Part shown: positions 45,227 through 54,439 of the stretch, in pieces | Layout: each line of letters begins with the position of its first letter | How positions within the stretch are numbered: position 1 is the stretch's first letter | From: Pleurocapsa sp. PCC 7327 | Lineage (GTDB): Bacteria; Cyanobacteriota; Cyanobacteriia; Cyanobacteriales; Microcystaceae | DNA: 64,000 nucleotides | Reading direction: 5' to 3' | Assembly (NCBI RefSeq): GCF_000317025.1 | Contig: NC_019689.1 | Location: forward strand, 2,643,501-2,707,500 | Notes under the pieces: model-generated | Seen by the model: the letters and a program-made list of their open reading frames with translations, nothing else | Databases searched by the model: none | Told to the model about the DNA's origin: nothing | Position numbers and translations under genes: made by a program

Positions 45227-45242
45227 GTGCAAGATCTCAGTT
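45227..45242 (+). repeat. 16-bp direct repeat, left copy
   Basis: GTGCAAGATCTCAGTT, identical to 46761-46776; the two copies flank the ParA/coiled-coil gene pair. The core AGATCTTGCA also occurs inverted at 45072-45081. Confidence 0.6.
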
Positions 45243-45371
45243 TTTTATGGAAAACTAAAATTGCATAGGGCGTCAAAGTATTACAAGCTATTTATTTGCC
45301 AACCAAAAGAGGAATAAACATGGTAAGGTGAGGACTATTGATTCAAGCGCCCAAAAGCAGCAAATGCGATC

Positions 45372-46052
45372 GTGATCGTGAGAAAAAAGAAAGCGTCTTC
45401 AAAATCCTCAGATCCAAAAATCAGAATTTTGGCAGTTGTTAACGGAAAAGGGGGCGTTGGCAAGACAACAACAGCCGTCAATTTAGCCGCGATCTTAGCC
45501 GAACAAAAGCAGGTGTTGCTAGTAGATGCAGATCCCCAAGGTTCGGCGACGTGGTGGATAGAACGAAGCGATGCGGAGATAGATTTCGACCTATCCCAAG
45601 AAACAGAACCCAAGCTATTAGAAAATTTGCGCCAAATTAGCGATTACGATCTCGTAGTAGTCGATACCCCTCCTGCCCTACGATCTGAGGCATTGAAAGC
45701 GGTTATCGCCTCAGCCGATTATTTGGTATTGCCGACCCCACCCGCACCGATGGATTTATCCGTTTTAATCGAAACGGTGCAGAGAGCAGTAATGCCCTTA
45801 GCAGTCGCCCATCGGGTTTTGTTGACCAAAGTAGACCCTCGCAGCCTGAAAGAAACCTTAGAAGCGCAAAATACCCTATTAGAGTTGGGAATTCCTGCCT
45901 GTCACGCCTTCGTTCGCAACTATAAAGCCCACGAACGGGCAGTTTTAGAGGGAATGCCCGTAACCCAATGGCGGGGAAAAAATGCTCGCGAAGCCGAAGC
46001 GGATTATCGTCGCGTGGCAGAAGAACTACAACGAGATTGGAATCAACTATGA
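45372..46052 (+). CDS. ParA-family ATPase, McdA-like candidate
   Basis: 226 aa; GTG start at 45372 (a second GTG is at 45378). The deviant Walker A KGGVGKTT (residues 26-33) keeps the signature lysine, Walker A' is DADPQG (52-57), followed by [10 protein letters not shown], and the switch region is [10 protein letters not shown]. ParA ATPases position cargo on the nucleoid; in cyanobacteria the McdA branch spaces carboxysomes. It overlaps the next gene by four bases (ATGA). The partner is not ParB-like but a coiled-coil protein with a C-terminal Trp, which favours the McdAB reading over plasmid or chromosome partition. Confidence 0.8.
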   Translation: MIVRKKKASSKSSDPKIRILAVVNGKGGVGKTTTAVNLAAILAEQKQVLLVDADPQGSATWWIERSDAEIDFDLSQETEPKLLENLRQISDYDLVVVDTPPALRSEALKAVIASADYLVLPTPPAPMDLSVLIETVQRAVMPLAVAHRVLLTKVDPRSLKETLEAQNTLLELGIPACHAFVRNYKAHERAVLEGMPVTQWRGKNAREAEADYRRVAEELQRDWNQL

Positions 46053-46693
46053 CCAAAAAACGTTTATCCGACCTGCTACGAGAAGAACTTAACAATACAC
46101 CTACTGAGTCAGCAACTACTACAAGTTCGCCAAGCGATGCTGAAGGCGCTAATTTAACTTTATCTAACGCTAAAACCTCTAAATCATCCTCTAGCAGCCG
46201 ATCGCGAGCGAGAAAAACTATTCCAGATCAGTTGGAAGATAAGGTAAAAGAGTTGACGGCTGCCCTAGAATCTGCTAACCAACGCGCTGGTTCTCTTGAG
46301 GAGCAAATCGCATCTTTAGAATCGCAATTGGAGACACAAAAAAAATTAGTAGAAACTCTCCAAATTCAATTGGAGAAAACAATTCAAATGGAATTGGAAT
46401 TAGAAGAGAACAAAAAATTAGTTGAGAAGCTCTACTTTGAATTACAAAAAGCTGAAAGCGTTCAATCGGAATTAGAAGAACAAAAGAAATTAGTACAAGA
46501 ACTTTCTGCCCAGTTACAACAAGCACAAAACGAACAAGATCTTGAAGCAGCTTCCGATGCCTCTCACTCGACAGAATTACAACTAGCAGCCATTGCCAAT
46601 TATGCACTTCAACGCCGACCGATTGGACGTTCTATTGCCTCCAATCAACCAACCACTGTTTTGTCTAACGAAGATATCGGTTGGTTTGATTAA
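46049..46693 (+). CDS. Coiled-coil partner of the ParA protein, McdB-like candidate
   Basis: 214 aa from ATG 46049, overlapping the ParA stop by four bases. The N-terminus is basic ([18 protein letters not shown]) and Ser-rich and probably disordered. Residues about 75-170 form a long coiled coil with four similar heptad blocks each containing KKLVExL or close forms ([39 protein letters not shown]). The end reads [10 protein letters not shown], with Trp third from the C-terminus. McdB proteins combine a charged disordered head, Gln-rich coiled coil and a near-terminal invariant Trp; the match is good but unproven. Confidence 0.65.
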   Translation: MTKKRLSDLLREELNNTPTESATTTSSPSDAEGANLTLSNAKTSKSSSSSRSRARKTIPDQLEDKVKELTAALESANQRAGSLEEQIASLESQLETQKKLVETLQIQLEKTIQMELELEENKKLVEKLYFELQKAESVQSELEEQKKLVQELSAQLQQAQNEQDLEAASDASHSTELQLAAIANYALQRRPIGRSIASNQPTTVLSNEDIGWFD

Positions 46694-46760
46694 TCTCAGA
46701 ACCTAGAGCTTTAGTTCTAGGCTCAAAGCTTAACTCGATTAAAATCGATTGAAATTAATG

Positions 46761-46776
46761 GTGCAAGATCTCAGTT
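46761..46776 (+). repeat. 16-bp direct repeat, right copy
   Basis: GTGCAAGATCTCAGTT, identical to 45227-45242. It lies about 70 bp after the coiled-coil gene. Confidence 0.6.
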
Positions 46777-46799
46777 AATCCTACTTCGACTTATTCAAC

Positions 46800-47789
46800 T
46801 TATTCAACGGATTTTCGGACTTTCTCGGTATAATCTTTAGGGCGCAGTTGGCGAAAACTTTGAAAAGCTGTTTGTCGCAAACTGAAAGGTAAATAAGATA
46901 AGAATAAACCTAATGTAGCCCGACGAGAACGTCCTAATACTTGATTGGATTGTTGGAGTAATTTTCGTCCCTCTTTAGGGTCTCCATTTTCGATCGCTCT
47001 TAACCCTAAATCTAGTTTGGTCTGGGCTAATTTGACAAGGCGCTGTCGTTCTAAGTTTTCATCGGGAAATTGGTAGCTATCGATACAAAATACCTTGGAT
47101 TTTAAGAAATGAAGGTTTTGTTTTAAGCTAGTTTGTCCGCCATGGAAGCGATATTCCATTAAAAATTCTGGTAAAAAATAGCCTTGTTTTCCAGCGATCG
47201 CTAATCTGACTAACAGATCGAAATCTTCGCAACCATCTGCTTCGGGACGCATATAATCGACTTCTTGCAAACAAGCGCGACGAAATAGAGTCGAACCGAC
47301 TTGCAAGCTTTGATAGTAAAAAGTTTGCCACATCAAATCGGGGATTACTCCCCGTTGTAGTTTATCTTTTCCCCACCTAGCAGAATTTTCCTGAGTAACC
47401 GACTCAATTCTTTTGCCATTGCGATCGATAATCCAGTGATTGGTACAAACAAAATCTACCGAAGGTTCTGAATCTAAAATAGCGACAGTTTTCTCTAAAA
47501 ACTCAGGAGTCAGCCCATCATCATCATCAAACTTGATAAAATACTCTCCCGCAGCCGTATCGAAACCAGAGCGCATATTTCGGCTTCTGCCAACATTTTC
47601 AGGTTGCCTGATATAGCGAATTCTCGAATCGCGCCACTGACATACAGTCTCCGACGTATTATCCGAAGAGCCATCATCGCAGATAATCAGTTCAAAATCG
47701 GGATAGGTTTGTTGGAGAACGCTATTAACCGAATAAGTCAGAAAGTCGGCGCGATTGTAAGTAGGAATACAGACACTAACTTTAGGCAT
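46800..47789 (-). CDS. Family 2 glycosyltransferase
   Basis: 329 aa from ATG 47789. The GT-A fold begins PKVSVCIPTYNRADFLTYSV; nucleotide binding uses ELIICDDGSSDNTSE, and the metal-binding DxD is in FIKFDDDDGLTPEF. The acceptor-side EVDYMRPEADGCEDFDLLVRLAIAGKQGYF is well kept. The C-terminal 80 residues have a basic helical part (EGRKLLQQSNQVLGRSRRA) followed by a possible membrane-surface segment. It stands alone on the minus strand and reads away from the LCP gene. A role in surface polysaccharide is inferred from the neighbourhood. Confidence 0.9.
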   Translation of the reverse strand: MPKVSVCIPTYNRADFLTYSVNSVLQQTYPDFELIICDDGSSDNTSETVCQWRDSRIRYIRQPENVGRSRNMRSGFDTAAGEYFIKFDDDDGLTPEFLEKTVAILDSEPSVDFVCTNHWIIDRNGKRIESVTQENSARWGKDKLQRGVIPDLMWQTFYYQSLQVGSTLFRRACLQEVDYMRPEADGCEDFDLLVRLAIAGKQGYFLPEFLMEYRFHGGQTSLKQNLHFLKSKVFCIDSYQFPDENLERQRLVKLAQTKLDLGLRAIENGDPKEGRKLLQQSNQVLGRSRRATLGLFLSYLPFSLRQTAFQSFRQLRPKDYTEKVRKSVE

Positions 47790-48125
47790 CAAGCAAATTA
47801 CACAAAACCATAACCTAGAAAATCATTTTATTCCATTAATGATGGACGCGCTTCCCCATTGATTTCGCTTTCCAAAAACCTAGGGTGAAAAATAGTTTTT
47901 TTCAGACTCAGAATGCGATCGCACAAAAATTCAGGAACACAATGCGTCCCAAGAATAGTCTAACTAAACGAGTCAACAATCTATAATGACTTATCCGAAA
48001 ACCAACCTTTGCATGACTAAGATATTAACAAGCTAATGAGCTGGATTGCCTCAGCCAATGGTTATTAGCTAACTTTTAACCGCATACTAAAAGTAACTAT
48101 ATTTTTTTGAGGTGTGAGATAGCCT
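47790..48125. other. Divergent promoter region with a leader hairpin before the LCP gene
   Basis: 336 bp with no gene. AGCTAAT (48031-48037) pairs with ATTAGCT (48064-48070), with an inner GCTG/CAGC stem, ending 55 bases before the LCP start codon. One HIP1 site lies near 47919. Nothing else is recognised. Confidence 0.4.
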
Positions 48126-49547
48126 GTGTCAGCCCATAATATCGAGCGACCTGTGAGTGTTAATGGAATTAAAAATGCAAGTGGCAAAAAATTTCGAGCA
48201 AGTTGGTTATTAATTGGCTTAGGATTAACTGGCGTAGCATTGCTTTCGGCAACTGCTGGGGCAATTCTGGCTGTCTCTTTATCCTCAACGCCTTTAAAAC
48301 AAAGCAAACTATCGCCAGAAGAAGCCGCCGTTTTCAACCAAGAGAAAACCATTTCCTACAAAAATTTGAACTTGCCGCAACTAAGTCGCCCGGTCAATAT
48401 TTTAGTGATGGGGACTAAAGTTCTGACTTCCGATCTAGAAGAACACGAAAAGCCGCAGGAAGATTTAGGATATCACGCGCTCGTTAACTCTTTTAAAGGA
48501 CTTTCCGACACCATGCTTTTGCTGCGATTCGATCCTGAAAACGAGAAATTGACCGTGCTTTCAATTCCTCGCGATACACAAGCGCGGATTGAAGGATACG
48601 GAGTGAGAAAAGTTAATGAAGCGAATTATTACGGCGGTCCCGCTTTGGCAGCAGAAACGGTAAGCGAACTCATGGGTGGAGTTTCGATCGATCGCTATGT
48701 GAGAGTTAATATCCAAGGGGTAGAAAAACTCATCGATGCTTTGGGAGGAGTGACGGTTTACGTTCCCAAAGATATGAAATATCAAGACGACAGCCAGCAT
48801 CTCTATATCAATCTGAAAAAAGGAAAGCAGCACCTCAACGGAGAAAAAGCCGTTCAGTTTTTGCGTTTTCGCTACGACCAATTCGGAGATATTTCGCGAG
48901 TGCAGCGCCAGCAAACTTTTATGAGAGCGCTTGTCGAACAAGCACTCAAGCCGCAAACGTTGCTGAAGATACCAGACATACTTGGGGTCGTGCAATCCCA
49001 TATCGATACCAATTTGACTCTAGAGGAACTAGCTGCCCTTGCGGGTTATGCCGCGCAAACAAAGCGCTCGAACGTGCAAATGGTTTTGCTACCCGGTGAG
49101 TTTAGCGGAGATGGCAGGAAACAAGTAAGCTACTGGCTGCCCAGCAAACGCCGCATTCAGCAAATCGCTACTCAGTATTTCGACCATACTCCTGAGAATG
49201 CTAGCGAGTACGGAGAATCTGAAGAGGTCGATCCGACGTCTTTGAGAATAGCGATTCAAGATAGTACCGATAATCCAGAGGCAGTACGAGCGATAGTTCG
49301 CTATCTCAAAGAAGCTGGCTATCGTAGAGTTTACGTCAGCGATCGCTGGCAAGAACCTTTGAAAGTTAGTCGCATCGTTGCTCAAATGGGAGATGATGGC
49401 GGTGCCGCAGCCCTTCACGCTCAATTGGGCTTTGGCGAAGTATTAGTGGAAAGTACGGGTTCTCTAGCCTCCGATATCACCATTCAATTGGGAGAAGATT
49501 GGCAACAGCTAGAAAATTCTGATTCCGAGCGATCGGGTAGTCGGTAG
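48126..49547 (+). CDS. LytR-CpsA-Psr (LCP) family glycopolymer ligase
   Basis: 473 aa from GTG 48126 (MSAHNIERPVSVNG). A cytoplasmic head precedes one membrane helix (about 26-50: SWLLIGLGLTGVALLSATAGAILA). The LCP domain (about 85-300) has NILVMGTKV, GLSDTMLLLRFDPENEKLTVLSIPRDT with conserved SDT and the RDT arginine, and HLNGEKAVQFLRFRYDQFGDISRVQRQQ. A LytR_C-type domain (about 365-465: LRIAIQDSTDNPEAVRAIVRYLKEAGY) ends the protein. LCP enzymes transfer lipid-linked glycopolymers to the cell wall. Nearby glycosyltransferase and ligase genes fit that role. Confidence 0.94.
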   Translation: MSAHNIERPVSVNGIKNASGKKFRASWLLIGLGLTGVALLSATAGAILAVSLSSTPLKQSKLSPEEAAVFNQEKTISYKNLNLPQLSRPVNILVMGTKVLTSDLEEHEKPQEDLGYHALVNSFKGLSDTMLLLRFDPENEKLTVLSIPRDTQARIEGYGVRKVNEANYYGGPALAAETVSELMGGVSIDRYVRVNIQGVEKLIDALGGVTVYVPKDMKYQDDSQHLYINLKKGKQHLNGEKAVQFLRFRYDQFGDISRVQRQQTFMRALVEQALKPQTLLKIPDILGVVQSHIDTNLTLEELAALAGYAAQTKRSNVQMVLLPGEFSGDGRKQVSYWLPSKRRIQQIATQYFDHTPENASEYGESEEVDPTSLRIAIQDSTDNPEAVRAIVRYLKEAGYRRVYVSDRWQEPLKVSRIVAQMGDDGGAAALHAQLGFGEVLVESTGSLASDITIQLGEDWQQLENSDSERSGSR

Positions 49548-49556
49548 TGGTTAATA

Positions 49557-49592
49557 GTTAGTAGTTGGTTTTACTACAGACTAACTACTAAC
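49557..49592. terminator. Shared hairpin between convergent LCP and HlyD genes
   Basis: GTTAGTAGTT (49557-49566) pairs with AACTACTAAC (49583-49592), ten perfect pairs around a 16-base loop. It fills the gap between the two convergent genes and may terminate both. Confidence 0.5.
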
Positions 49593-49596
49593 ACAC

Positions 49597-50946
49597 TCAC
49601 TGCGATTCTACTCTTTGTCCCTCCTGAATTTGCTCGGTCGGATGGAGAATGACTTTTTCTCCTACTTGGAGTCCCCGTTTGATTGCTGCCTCAAAGCTAC
49701 TGCGCTGACTAATTTCTATCTCGCGTTTTCTGGCTCGGTTGTTTTCCACGATAAAAGTACACCAAGCCTTTGAATCCGAGCCATTCTGTTGCCTATCACA
49801 GCGAAAAAGTGCGCTTAAAGGAACGATTAGTACGTTTTTTCCTTCCCAAACCACAGTTCGCGTCTCCACTCGGTAACCATCGCTTAGGGGAATGGAAGGA
49901 TTGACAAAATCGGCTATCACATTCACCCGTTGTTCTTCAACTCCAAGCGCTGAAACCTTCGTAAAAGCAGATGGTTCTACATATCGTACTTTAGCCTTTA
50001 AAGCTTGCTCTCCTCCCCAATGTTCGATTAGCATCGTTGCCCCAGGTTTTACATTTACTGCATCGCTAGAGAGCAAATCGACGACGATCTCTAAGTCTTT
50101 AGGATTGCCTATTTCCAACAGAGGCGTTCCTGCTTCTACATACCTAGCGCTTTCCTGAAGGACTCGCAGGACATAGCCATCAACAGGAGCGCGAATTTCG
50201 GTACGTTTGGCTTCATCGGCTAGCTTCTCTAGTTCGGCGCGAACGCTGGCAATGCGAGCATCGTAGACATCAAGCAAATAATCGGGATCGCGCTGTTCTG
50301 CTTGCAGAATGGAGAGTTCTTTTTGGGCGGCTGCGACTTCTGCCGCTGCACTGTCAACTTCTCGTTTCGCTGCTTCCAATTCTTTAGCACGGGAGATTTC
50401 TAAAAGTTCTGCGTTTTCAAACTCTTGACGGGAGATTGCGCCTTGAGCGTGTAATTGTTGGGCGCGATCGCGATCGCGTTTTGCCTGCGCCAGTGTCGCT
50501 TCAATTTGCCTTACTTTCGCCTCTGCTACTCTTTCGGCTGCCACTGCCGCTCTGATGCGTGCTTGGGCTTGAGCTAGCGCCGCCGCTTTCGGTCGCAAGG
50601 TTGCCACTCCCGCGCGTTCTGCCTGCCATTCCCGCAGCCGTGCTTGAGATTCTCTGACTTGAGCCGTTAGAGGCAGGGGATCGATTTGGGCAATTAATGC
50701 GCCTTTATTTACTTTATACCCTTCTTTGAGGTTAAGGCGAGCCAGCCGCCCTGCCACGGGCGCAGAAACTACGTAACGGTTGCGAATGCGGGTTTCTCCC
50801 TCGCTATCTACTGTTACTTGCAAAGAACCGCGCTTGACTGTTGCCATATCAATCCGAATGGGTGCGGGACGGAACGAGAAAACGACTAAGGTAGCGATAC
50901 CGAGTCCGGCAATCAGGTAAACAAGCTTTTGAGGTAAGTACTTCAT
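49597..50946 (-). CDS. HlyD-type periplasmic adaptor of an ABC exporter
   Basis: 449 aa. The N-terminal anchor is LVYLIAGLGIATLVVFSF. A lipoyl-like half motif follows (RLARLNLKEGYKVNKGALIAQIDPLPL), then a long Ala/Gln/Glu/Arg coiled-coil hairpin (about 85-245). The second lipoyl half is EIRAPVDGYVLRVLQESARYVEAG, and a beta-barrel part follows with EHWGGEQALKAKVRYVEPSAFTKVSALGVEEQRV. It links an inner-membrane ABC transporter to an outer-membrane channel such as TolC. It is the last gene of the export set; the permease lies 261 bp upstream on the same strand, the spacer holding a GCGC-rich imperfect dyad near 51120-51160. Confidence 0.9.
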   Translation of the reverse strand: MKYLPQKLVYLIAGLGIATLVVFSFRPAPIRIDMATVKRGSLQVTVDSEGETRIRNRYVVSAPVAGRLARLNLKEGYKVNKGALIAQIDPLPLTAQVRESQARLREWQAERAGVATLRPKAAALAQAQARIRAAVAAERVAEAKVRQIEATLAQAKRDRDRAQQLHAQGAISRQEFENAELLEISRAKELEAAKREVDSAAAEVAAAQKELSILQAEQRDPDYLLDVYDARIASVRAELEKLADEAKRTEIRAPVDGYVLRVLQESARYVEAGTPLLEIGNPKDLEIVVDLLSSDAVNVKPGATMLIEHWGGEQALKAKVRYVEPSAFTKVSALGVEEQRVNVIADFVNPSIPLSDGYRVETRTVVWEGKNVLIVPLSALFRCDRQQNGSDSKAWCTFIVENNRARKREIEISQRSSFEAAIKRGLQVGEKVILHPTEQIQEGQRVESQ

Positions 50947-51207
50947 AGTTTTCGGGTGGCACTCCCTCTATACTTCCAGCGTAAGCTTGCCAACTGGTAT
51001 TGCCAGCCGATGGTTACAGTTTGTTATGGTTAGGTGGCGAGTTGTCTTTACATTTAATATCAAGTCCGGTTGAACGACCACAATAACCCGTAGTGCGACC
51101 AACAGGAGTCGCGAGCGGGACGTATGCGCTCACGCGCATGCTACGCGCACCCACTACAGTATTATGATTTGAACTTGTCGATACCTATCTTTAGACTCGA
51201 TACTTTC

Positions 51208-53574
51208 CTACTCTTTAGTTTTTAAAACAGCAATTAAATCGAGGCGATCGCTCTGTCTGCGAATAATTAACCCAGAAACAAAAGCCGCTACTATGACGAT
51301 AATAAAAGTAAAAGCATAGGTAGATTTCGTAATAATTAAAGGCAGACGATAAAGCTCGGAATCATAGGCAAAAGACATTAAAGCAGCCAATCCATATCCC
51401 AATCCAAAACCAATGGGAATAGCAAACAACGTGAGAATTGCTTGTTCTCCTAGCAGAATAAAGGCAACCTCAGCGCGAGTAAACCCGATAATGCGCAAAC
51501 TAGCTAATTCTCGTCCCCGTTCGGAGAGAGCGATTCTTGCCGCGTTGTAGATGACGCTAAAGGTAATAATGCAAGCAAAAATGACCAGAACTGAAGTGAA
51601 TACGCGCAGATTCCTGCCGCTAATCTCCTCGAAACTTCTAATAATTGCTTCGCGCGTCGAAAAACTTGCGATCGCGGGGATGCGTTTTAGGCGAGAATAA
51701 AGCTGGCTCGCAAGGTACGGATCGACGGCTAGATAAGCACCAGAGATAGTTTGTCCTTCTCGCATCAGTCGGTTGAGAGCATCGATATCCATATACGCTT
51801 GAACGCCGATAAGTTCGTCCACCAATCCCACCACCGGAACTTGACGCACGGGACGACTTTCTTCTAATACCTCGACGGTTAAAGTATCTCCTGGAGTCAC
51901 GCCGAGGATTTCTGCCAGTTTCGCAGTCAGTACCACCCCATCGGCAGGCAGATAAACCGAGTACAAATTCTTGTCAATCAAGCTGCGAAATTCCCCTCTT
52001 GGATCGATTCCCGTTAAGGCAGTGCGATAGGTGCGATGCTCGAAGCGCAGGCGCACGGGCACCAGGCGAAATGGTTCGGAACGGATAACTCCAGGCAAAT
52101 GAGCCACTTCGTAACGAGTCCGAGCGGGGCAGGGTTGGTTGAAGACAACGGTTATATCCTCTCGCTGAACAGTGTGGAATTGCACCGCCATCAGATAAGT
52201 TATGGCATCTTGGAAATAAAGCCCTGTCACTAGAATCGCCACTGCTACGGCAATCCCTAGCATAGAAAGAAAAGCCTGGATGGGTTTGCGTTCTAGGTTG
52301 CGCAGAATAATGCGACTTGCAGGCGAAAAAAGACGCTGTAGTCCTAGCCTTTCAATTATTGTCGGTTTAAATCGAGCCGGGGATTCGGGGCGCATGGCTT
52401 CTGCTGGGGGTAAGAAAATTGCCCGCCGTACTGCTACAATTGCACCGATCGCGGCGGCTGTAAAACTGACTAAAATTGCAGTTATGAGTAAATTCGAGCC
52501 GACTTCGTAGCGTAAAATGGGAAAGCGGAAAAATTCAGCATAAAGTCGCGTCAGTCCGTTGCCCAACCAAAGACCGACCAATATACCCACAATAGCCCCG
52601 ACGCTGACAATGGCAAAAACAAATTTTAGATAGTGAATGCCAATGGCGAGATTGCTATAGCCAAAGGCTTTGAGGACGGCAATCTCTTCTCTTTGAGTTC
52701 CTACCAGACGAGAGAGGACGACGTGAAGGAGAAAAGCTGCGATCGCTAAAAAAATCGAAGGAACAACAGTGGCGGTGACTTCCAGGCTTCTAATCTCATC
52801 AGAAATAATTCTGTTAGACACCTGATCCTTGCGTCCATAAGCCCCCAATCCCCCGTAGCGTTCTAATAAGCGATCCAAGCGATTGATGACCTCAATTTCT
52901 CGCGCCCCCGGACTCAAGGAGAGAGTAACATTATTGAATGCCCCATCCAGATCGAAAGCGTTTCCCAATGCTTCTCGTCCCATCCAAATAATTCCGAAAC
53001 GCTTGTTATCGGGATACAATTCTCCCGCCCCGCGCACCTCGTAAACGTACTCTGGGGAAAGGGCGATCCCGACAATCCGCAACTTTTGCCAGCGACCGTT
53101 AATAATGGCACCAATTGTATCGCCTAAGTTCAATTGGTTGGCTTCGGCAAAGGCTTCGCTGACTAGCACCTCATTTCCTCGCCCCCGCTCAATGTAGCGT
53201 CCTTGGCGGATAAACAAGTCGTTGAGCATGGAGACGCGGCGTTCTGGAATTGAAATCAGTCTTCCCGTCGCGGGTTCTTCTAAACCTGGAACGTCGAGGG
53301 TGACATCTACAACAATGCGCGTTTGAGTTTGAGCAACTCCTGAAATGTCTGTAATTTGCGTTTTGAGCGTTTCTGGGGCGCGTTTAAGGGAGGCAAAAAT
53401 TTGGGCAAAATGATAGCGATCATAGTAGGTGGCTTGAGTCAATTGTAGGGAATTATAGGCACTCATTGCTAGGACAAAGCTAGCGATCCCACAGGCGACA
53501 ACCAGAGCTATTGCTATAATCTGACCCCGCAAGTGCCAGAGTTCGCGTAGTAGTTTCAGGTCGAGGGCATACAT
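51208..53574 (-). CDS. ABC transporter permease with two FtsX-like domains
   Basis: 788 aa from ATG 53574 (MYALDLKLLRELW). The layout is duplicated: a first membrane helix (GQIIAIALVVACGIASFVLAM), a large periplasmic MacB-like domain (about 45-250), three helices in the FtsX domain (about 265-385), then a second helix-periplasmic-FtsX set (about 430-785). The SEARGRELASLRIIGFTR-like loop reads LSERGRELASLRIIGFTRAEV. Such 2-in-1 permeases pair with a LolD/MacB-type ATPase and here with HlyD. The cargo is unknown; macrolide-type export or lipid/lipoprotein handling are options. Intact. Confidence 0.9.
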   Translation of the reverse strand: MYALDLKLLRELWHLRGQIIAIALVVACGIASFVLAMSAYNSLQLTQATYYDRYHFAQIFASLKRAPETLKTQITDISGVAQTQTRIVVDVTLDVPGLEEPATGRLISIPERRVSMLNDLFIRQGRYIERGRGNEVLVSEAFAEANQLNLGDTIGAIINGRWQKLRIVGIALSPEYVYEVRGAGELYPDNKRFGIIWMGREALGNAFDLDGAFNNVTLSLSPGAREIEVINRLDRLLERYGGLGAYGRKDQVSNRIISDEIRSLEVTATVVPSIFLAIAAFLLHVVLSRLVGTQREEIAVLKAFGYSNLAIGIHYLKFVFAIVSVGAIVGILVGLWLGNGLTRLYAEFFRFPILRYEVGSNLLITAILVSFTAAAIGAIVAVRRAIFLPPAEAMRPESPARFKPTIIERLGLQRLFSPASRIILRNLERKPIQAFLSMLGIAVAVAILVTGLYFQDAITYLMAVQFHTVQREDITVVFNQPCPARTRYEVAHLPGVIRSEPFRLVPVRLRFEHRTYRTALTGIDPRGEFRSLIDKNLYSVYLPADGVVLTAKLAEILGVTPGDTLTVEVLEESRPVRQVPVVGLVDELIGVQAYMDIDALNRLMREGQTISGAYLAVDPYLASQLYSRLKRIPAIASFSTREAIIRSFEEISGRNLRVFTSVLVIFACIITFSVIYNAARIALSERGRELASLRIIGFTRAEVAFILLGEQAILTLFAIPIGFGLGYGLAALMSFAYDSELYRLPLIITKSTYAFTFIIVIVAAFVSGLIIRRQSDRLDLIAVLKTKE

Positions 53575-53666
53575 TACCAAGAAATCATTTCGATTTTTTC
53601 TCTTGAATTTTAAAAGTTAAAATTAGATCGATTGCTAGTAAATCGCCGCAAAGTTGGCAAACTACT

Positions 53667-54209
53667 ATGAAAATCCTAGCCAAATGGTCGGTCGAAGATT
53701 ACCATCGAATGATTGAGGCAGGGGTTTTGCGCGATCGCCGCCTGGAGTTACTAGCTGGTGAGATTATTGAAGTGAGTCCAGAAACGCCCCTTCATTACAA
53801 TACGGCAAAACGAGGAGCAAGATATCTGGAGGAATTGCTAGCTGGTAGAGCCGAAGTTCGCTTTAATGGACCGATAACTTTGTCCGATTCGGAACCCGAA
53901 CCAGATATCGCCATTGTTAGACCGCCAGAATCGAGATACGACGCTCGCCATCCTAATCCAGAAGATATTTTTTTTCTCGTTGAGGTAGCTCAGACTAGCC
54001 TGAAAAAAGACTTGGAACTTAAGAAATCAATCTATGCTGCTGCTGAGATTCAAGAATATTGGGTTTTGGACTTACAAAGTAGAAAAATTACTGTATTTCG
54101 AGAACCACAAGAAGGTGACTATTCGCTCGAACAAGAATTGAGTCGAGGAAACCTTTCACCGATCGCTTTTCCAGATATTAAAGTAACAGTAGAAAGGCTC
54201 TTGACTTGA
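53667..54209 (+). CDS. Uma2-family (DUF820) putative endonuclease
   Basis: 180 aa starting MKILAKWSVEDYHRMIEAGVL. The PD-(D/E)XK-like core shows RRLELLAGEIIEVSPETPLHY, then EPEPDIAIVRPPESRY, then DIFFLVEVAQTSLKKDLELKKSIYAAAEIQEYWVLDL with the catalytic-type Asp, Glu and Lys. This very large cyanobacterial family has no clear biological role. It is on the opposite strand between the ABC permease and ATPase genes, with a MITE just downstream, so both appear to be inserted into a once-contiguous operon. The frame is complete. Confidence 0.92.
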   Translation: MKILAKWSVEDYHRMIEAGVLRDRRLELLAGEIIEVSPETPLHYNTAKRGARYLEELLAGRAEVRFNGPITLSDSEPEPDIAIVRPPESRYDARHPNPEDIFFLVEVAQTSLKKDLELKKSIYAAAEIQEYWVLDLQSRKITVFREPQEGDYSLEQELSRGNLSPIAFPDIKVTVERLLT

Positions 54210-54236
54210 CCAGAACAATTGACAATAGAGCTGCTG

Positions 54237-54391
54237 CTGATTGACTGACAAATCTTTGTCCCCTCATCCCTAAATCCCTTCTCCCACAAGGGGCGAAGGG
54301 ACTTCAGGCAAAAATCTTAAGTTGAAAGCTCCTCTCCCGCTCGGGGAGAGGGGTTGGGGTGAGGGCGATTTGAGTTTTGTCACTCAACCAG
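54237..54391 (+). mobile_element. 155-bp MITE, copy 2
   Basis: Same element as 11219-11373. The left end is CTGATTGACTGACAAA (54237-54252), the right end TTTGTCACTCAACCAG (54376-54391), and a perfect 9-bp duplication GAGCTGCTG flanks it (54228-54236 and 54392-54400). G runs lie at 54343-54365. The target duplication differs in sequence from copy 1, so the two are independent insertions. Confidence 0.87.
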
Positions 54392-54394
54392 GAG

Positions 54395-54437
54395 CTGCTG
54401 ACTAATTGCGAACTGATAATTGCGAATTGTGAATTGG
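54395..54437 (+). repeat. Dispersed AATTGCGAA-type repeat, copy B
   Basis: CTGCTGACTAATTGCGAACT and onward, matching the reverse strand of 11147-11187 with few changes. It overlaps the right target duplication of MITE copy 2. Confidence 0.6.
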
Positions 54438-54439
54438 TA

